A DNA stretch of 64,000 bases from Oscillospiraceae bacterium (GTDB lineage Bacteria; Bacillota; Clostridia; Oscillospirales; Ruminococcaceae). Positions within the stretch are counted from its first letter, which is position 1; the number at the start of each line of letters is the position of its first letter. The notes below the pieces were generated by a model. It did not search any database, was not told the origin of the DNA, and saw nothing but the letters and a program-made list of their open reading frames with translations. Of this stretch, positions 60,940 through 64,000 are shown piece by piece. The DNA lies in NCBI GenBank assembly GCA_017405465.1, contig JAFRAJ010000050.1, positions 1 through 64,000 on the forward strand, given 5' to 3'. The position numbers and the translations under genes are program-made.

Positions 60940-62658
60940 TCAGGGACTTCCGGGACCTCCGCCGAAACCTCCCGGAGGCTGCTGTCCTCCGGGGCCTCCA
61001 CCGAGACCGCCGTGACCGCTTCCGAAGTCTCCATCTCCTCCATGGCCACCGAAACCGCCCTGTCCCCCGCCGAAGCCTCCCATCATACCGCCTCCCTGAC
61101 CGTATGATGTGACTTTATCTGTGATGATTATATCATAGGCTTCGTTACCAACCAGAAGAGTATATTCTCCGTTCAGTTCAAGTTCAGGTGATGAGTATAT
61201 TATACTTCCGCCGCTCTTTGCAGCCGTATGCTCCAGAAGGACATCATTATTACTGTCAAGGATCTTTATAACAGTTCCTGAGGTGAAACCGGCTCCGTAA
61301 TAGAATGAATACTGCCCGCTGCTGCGGTCCGGAGTCTCCGCCATACCTGTAGATCCTACCGCCAGCAGTGTTCCTCCGTTAACCGTGATCGTCCCGCCTG
61401 TCTCTGTTCCTGAGTCCAGAGAACCGTTACCGCTTCCTGTAGGTCCGTCAACTATTATCAGTCCTCCGTTGACTATTATGCTTCCGTTGGAATCCAGTCC
61501 GTCTCCCTGTGCATCTACATACACTGTACCTCCGTTGAATATCAGCATCGGCTGATCACCGGTACTGTATGCATTGCCTGGCCTCCATCCAAAGGCGGAA
61601 CCTTCCCCGGTCGTGCAGTTGAATCCGTCATCAGAAGATTTCAGGCTGATATTTCCTCCGTTTACGGTTATATTCCTGCCTTCTATCCCTTCTGTAGAGG
61701 AGTTTACGGTTATATTGCCTGATTCGATGGTGATATCCCCGTCTGTATGAAGCGCGTCATCTGTGCAGTCCACGCTGACTGTCGCCCCGTTGATAAGAAT
61801 ATCCTTATCACAGTTTATCCCGTCATCCTTGCTTTCAAGTATCAGTTCTCCGCCGCTTAGTTCGATGAGAGTGGTAGCTTTTATTCCATCATCCAGGCTG
61901 GAGATGGTTATACTCCCTCCGGACACAGTAACGGCACCGGTGCTTTCAGCGTCCTCGTCGTCAGACTTGAGCCCGTCTCCGGCTGATATGACGCTGATAT
62001 TACCACCTGTAACAGTAAGAGAATCCTTTCCCTTGATCCCGTTGTTGACCGCCATGACTTCTATGATCCCTGAATCGATAAGAAGATCATTGCTGCAGTG
62101 GATCCCGTTATTGATATACCCGTAGACTTCAAGTTTCCCGTCTCCGGATATAGCCGCATCATCGCAGAAAGTCAGAGCGCCTCCTGATGCATTGCTGTTT
62201 ACAGAAGCACTGGATATGTCTACTTCCCGGCCGCTCCGAAACCTGTTGACCGTTCCTTCACTGAGATAGACCGTAAGGCCATGACTGTTCTCTACGAACA
62301 AAGCCGCGTCATTCTCATTTATCACTGTGACACCGTTAAGAACAAGGATCACAGGTTTGTCATCAGAAGTGCTGACCCTTATCTGGCCATTGTCCAGTGT
62401 GCCGGTGATCCGGTACTTTCCGGCTTTAGTCACAGAAACAGTACTTCCGGATACAGATGCTCCTGTACCTTTTATCTCAGCAGTGCTGCCGTTGAGAATG
62501 ATATCTGCAGCGAGATCTCTGCTGCCGGGATCGGCGACTTCAGGTATATCTGCCGTACCAGTATCTTTTTTCTGTCCTCCGTATATGACGGTGTATGCCG
62601 TCACTGCTGCAAGCATGAGGACAAGTACGGCCGCGATTATCTTCGTTCCTGTCTTCAT
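60940..62658 (-). CDS. Carbohydrate-binding surface protein (Cthe_2159-like beta-helix)
   Basis: 572 residues with an N-terminal membrane segment (about 5-25). The middle is a parallel beta-helix built from repeats of I-T/S-V-x-G-G-x-I-x-V/I-x-S/D with DDGI/DDGF turns (about 200-400). The C-terminal 60 residues are nearly all Gly with Phe, Gln and Pro. This matches the Cthe_2159 group of pectin- or polysaccharide-binding proteins (DUF4353 type). Likely displayed on the cell surface. It is followed upstream by the DUF4956 and VTC genes, a known gene grouping. Confidence 0.85.
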   Translation of the reverse strand: MKTGTKIIAAVLVLMLAAVTAYTVIYGGQKKDTGTADIPEVADPGSRDLAADIILNGSTAEIKGTGASVSGSTVSVTKAGKYRITGTLDNGQIRVSTSDDKPVILVLNGVTVINENDAALFVENSHGLTVYLSEGTVNRFRSGREVDISSASVNSNASGGALTFCDDAAISGDGKLEVYGYINNGIHCSNDLLIDSGIIEVMAVNNGIKGKDSLTVTGGNISVISAGDGLKSDDEDAESTGAVTVSGGSITISSLDDGIKATTLIELSGGELILESKDDGINCDKDILINGATVSVDCTDDALHTDGDITIESGNITVNSSTEGIEGRNITVNGGNISLKSSDDGFNCTTGEGSAFGWRPGNAYSTGDQPMLIFNGGTVYVDAQGDGLDSNGSIIVNGGLIIVDGPTGSGNGSLDSGTETGGTITVNGGTLLAVGSTGMAETPDRSSGQYSFYYGAGFTSGTVIKILDSNNDVLLEHTAAKSGGSIIYSSPELELNGEYTLLVGNEAYDIIITDKVTSYGQGGGMMGGFGGGQGGFGGHGGDGDFGSGHGGLGGGPGGQQPPGGFGGGPGSP

Positions 62659-62676
62659 AAGGTTTTCCCTCTACAG

Positions 62677-63336
62677 TCAGATGCTGTCGTGTTCACCGTA
62701 TGAACCTATACTGACATTCAGATTCCCGTTTCTGACCCTGATGTCATCGATGAACTGCTTGATCTCAGCAGGATCATTCAGAGTTATTGAATACGTGAGC
62801 TCATAAACCGTACCCATGTTGGCTGTACGGACCTTTTCCAGCTGGTGAAGAGACGTGTATCTGCTGAACACGTCATCGAACATGCCTTCGAAATCCAAAT
62901 CTTCAGGGACCTGTATCTTAAGCGTCCTCACAGCATGCCTTTCACCGAACTTAAGAGCAGTGACGGTATAGAAGAGTACTGCGATAGCGACCAGAACCAG
63001 GGCCGCGAAAGCGATGTAACCCATGCCGAGCAGCATCCCGATAGCCATTGAAGCGAAGATCGCGAGCATCTCCCTGCCGTTTCCTGCCACAGAACGGAAT
63101 CTTACAAGCGTGAATGCCCCTGCGACAGCTACTCCAACTCCCAGATTATCGTTTACTGTAAATATGATCACTGCGGAGACCATTGGCAGCAATGCCAGCA
63201 TGACGGCCAGACTTTTTGACTGTACCGTCCTGAAGGAGAAAACGAGGGAATTCAGCATTCCCAGAACTGCCGCTGCAAGCAGCATTATAAGAACATTTGT
63301 CACCGTTACGGTGCCTGCAAAAATACTATTAAACAT
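62677..63336 (-). CDS. DUF4956 membrane protein
   Basis: 219 residues with four membrane segments in the first 130 residues. NDNLGVGVAVAGAFTLVRFRSVAGNGREMLAIFASMAIGMLLGMGY (about 62-107) is the family core, and a soluble ferredoxin-like half follows. Function unknown, but it travels with VTC-type polyphosphate polymerase genes. It overlaps that gene by eight bases; AGGAGAG precedes the ATG. Confidence 0.88.
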   Translation of the reverse strand: MFNSIFAGTVTVTNVLIMLLAAAVLGMLNSLVFSFRTVQSKSLAVMLALLPMVSAVIIFTVNDNLGVGVAVAGAFTLVRFRSVAGNGREMLAIFASMAIGMLLGMGYIAFAALVLVAIAVLFYTVTALKFGERHAVRTLKIQVPEDLDFEGMFDDVFSRYTSLHQLEKVRTANMGTVYELTYSITLNDPAEIKQFIDDIRVRNGNLNVSIGSYGEHDSI

Positions 63337-64000
63337 TTTTTACTCTCCTGTCTGTATCATGACCGGCATACATGCCGGGGATTATCACTTCTTTATAACA
63401 GGTCCCTATCTTGCTGAAGGAACCCGGGTATATCCTGTTTTCCGATAATGCTTTTGCAAACCAGAGAGGAACGCCGCCTTCTGTTTTTACTTCCATTATC
63501 CTGAATCCCGGTTCACGAAGCGGTATGCCCTGACTTCCTTTCCTGAGATCCAGATCTGTGAGCCTGTATCGTATATCTGAATCGAATGTGAGTCTGAATC
63601 CCGGGTCAGCAGGACTTGAATATGCCGTCCTTTCATAGCCTATGAAGGCTGCCGGTTCAAGCTGGTATCGTTTCATGACCCACATGATCTCCTTCTGGAT
63701 CTGAAGATCGTGATCCAGAGTTCTTCCCTCTTCCAACAGACCTATGATCTGCTGATATGTCCCTGCGACCCTTCTCTTATATACGATGCCGTCATATTTC
63801 TTTTTTATCTCCGCGAATACCGTGGACTCATCATCAGGAACACCGTAACTTCTTAACCTGAATTTCTCCTTGTAGAACGGTTTATCTGCAGATCTGCCTA
63901 TCAGACTGAAGTCATTATCGTCATAGTAGATGCTCATGATCGTCGTAGTTCCATACTCGTCCATGAGCAGCCTGTCTTTTACAGAATTCCAAAGCATTTC
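63329..64000 (-). CDS. VTC-domain polyphosphate polymerase, partial
   Basis: The visible 222 residues lack the natural N-terminus, which lies beyond the right edge of the window. SIYYDDNDFSLI, EKFRLRSYG (Arg-rich tunnel strand), AEIKKKYDGIVYKRRV and FIGYERTAY with RLTFDSDIRYR are the strands of the VTC polyphosphate-synthase tunnel with basic and acidic residues pointing inward; IMEVKTEGG supplies the late Glu and Lys. It would polymerise ATP gamma-phosphates at the membrane together with the DUF4956 protein. Confidence 0.88.
   Translation of the reverse strand, partial: EMLWNSVKDRLLMDEYGTTTIMSIYYDDNDFSLIGRSADKPFYKEKFRLRSYGVPDDESTVFAEIKKKYDGIVYKRRVAGTYQQIIGLLEEGRTLDHDLQIQKEIMWVMKRYQLEPAAFIGYERTAYSSPADPGFRLTFDSDIRYRLTDLDLRKGSQGIPLREPGFRIMEVKTEGGVPLWFAKALSENRIYPGSFSKIGTCYKEVIIPGMYAGHDTDRRVKNV

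Noticed and set aside
60940..61110. GC-rich repeat array
   Set aside because: It is the coding sequence of the Gly-rich C-terminus of the surface protein, not an independent repeat.

Overview
The window reads as a stretch of chromosome from an anaerobic Firmicute (Clostridia-like). It has moderate GC, strong AGGAGG-type ribosome binding sites, frequent TTG and GTG starts, an iron-sulfur L-serine dehydratase, ECF transport, a purine-class riboswitch, LexA, and an anaerobic sulfatase-maturase-type radical SAM protein. It is almost fully coding, with about 67 genes. I see no rRNA, tRNA, CRISPR array, prophage or intact transposase. The only mobile-element trace is an IS200/IS605-like end hairpin at the far left.

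Layout. 0.2-4.9 kb (minus): a TPM-domain protein and a zinc-ribbon membrane protein, then a tightly overlapped operon of a divergent thymidylate synthase, a triosephosphate isomerase paralogue and an NAD(P)HX epimerase. 5.1-9.3 kb (plus): a polar amino-acid ABC transporter coupled to an M14 metallocarboxypeptidase. 11.3-17.5 kb (plus): a guanine-class (purine) riboswitch, a complete ECF transporter (S, A, T, A), guanine deaminase and an MTA/SAH-deaminase-like amidohydrolase, which together look like a purine uptake and salvage unit. 17.5-18.7 kb: LexA with a perfect 18-bp palindrome upstream and two small downstream genes. 19.9-22.8 kb: three membrane-associated genes of unknown function. 22.9-36.8 kb: mostly housekeeping and accessory single genes (esterase, HTH regulator, flavin reductase, GTPase-DUF697, SMI1/KNR4, TetR, MFS, ComEC-like MBL protein, Nudix, 3'-5' exonuclease, nitroreductase, AIM24-like, HAD, DUF1292, MoaF-like).

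36.8-37.6 kb is a gap of about 850 bp without a protein gene. It starts with a near-consensus sigma-70 promoter, is dense in hairpins and ends in an intrinsic terminator. I call it a candidate large structured non-coding RNA of about 610 nt. 37.6-49.6 kb: carboxylesterase, a beta-lactamase-fold protein lacking its catalytic serine, CCA-adding enzyme, TraX-like protein, L-serine dehydratase, CYTH protein, LUD protein, HAD phosphatase, an acyltransferase with its DUF6320 partner, and an intact beta-lactamase-fold serine hydrolase.

49.6-54.9 kb (minus): an operon-like run of two alpha/beta hydrolases, a YdcF-type protein, an anSME-type radical SAM enzyme and a histidine-phosphatase-fold protein with an altered second catalytic His. 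55.0-56.6 kb: luxS coupled to a homocysteine S-methyltransferase, a short path from S-ribosylhomocysteine back to methionine. 56.7-59.3 kb: an Ntn-type amide hydrolase coupled to a GPH-family symporter. 59.4-64 kb (minus): a secreted nuclease, a small conserved protein, and a cluster of carbohydrate-binding surface protein, DUF4956 protein and VTC-type polyphosphate polymerase, the last cut by the window edge.

The two most interesting items are the riboswitch-controlled ECF/deaminase operon and the candidate large RNA. Functions were assigned by reading motifs only; no database search was possible.
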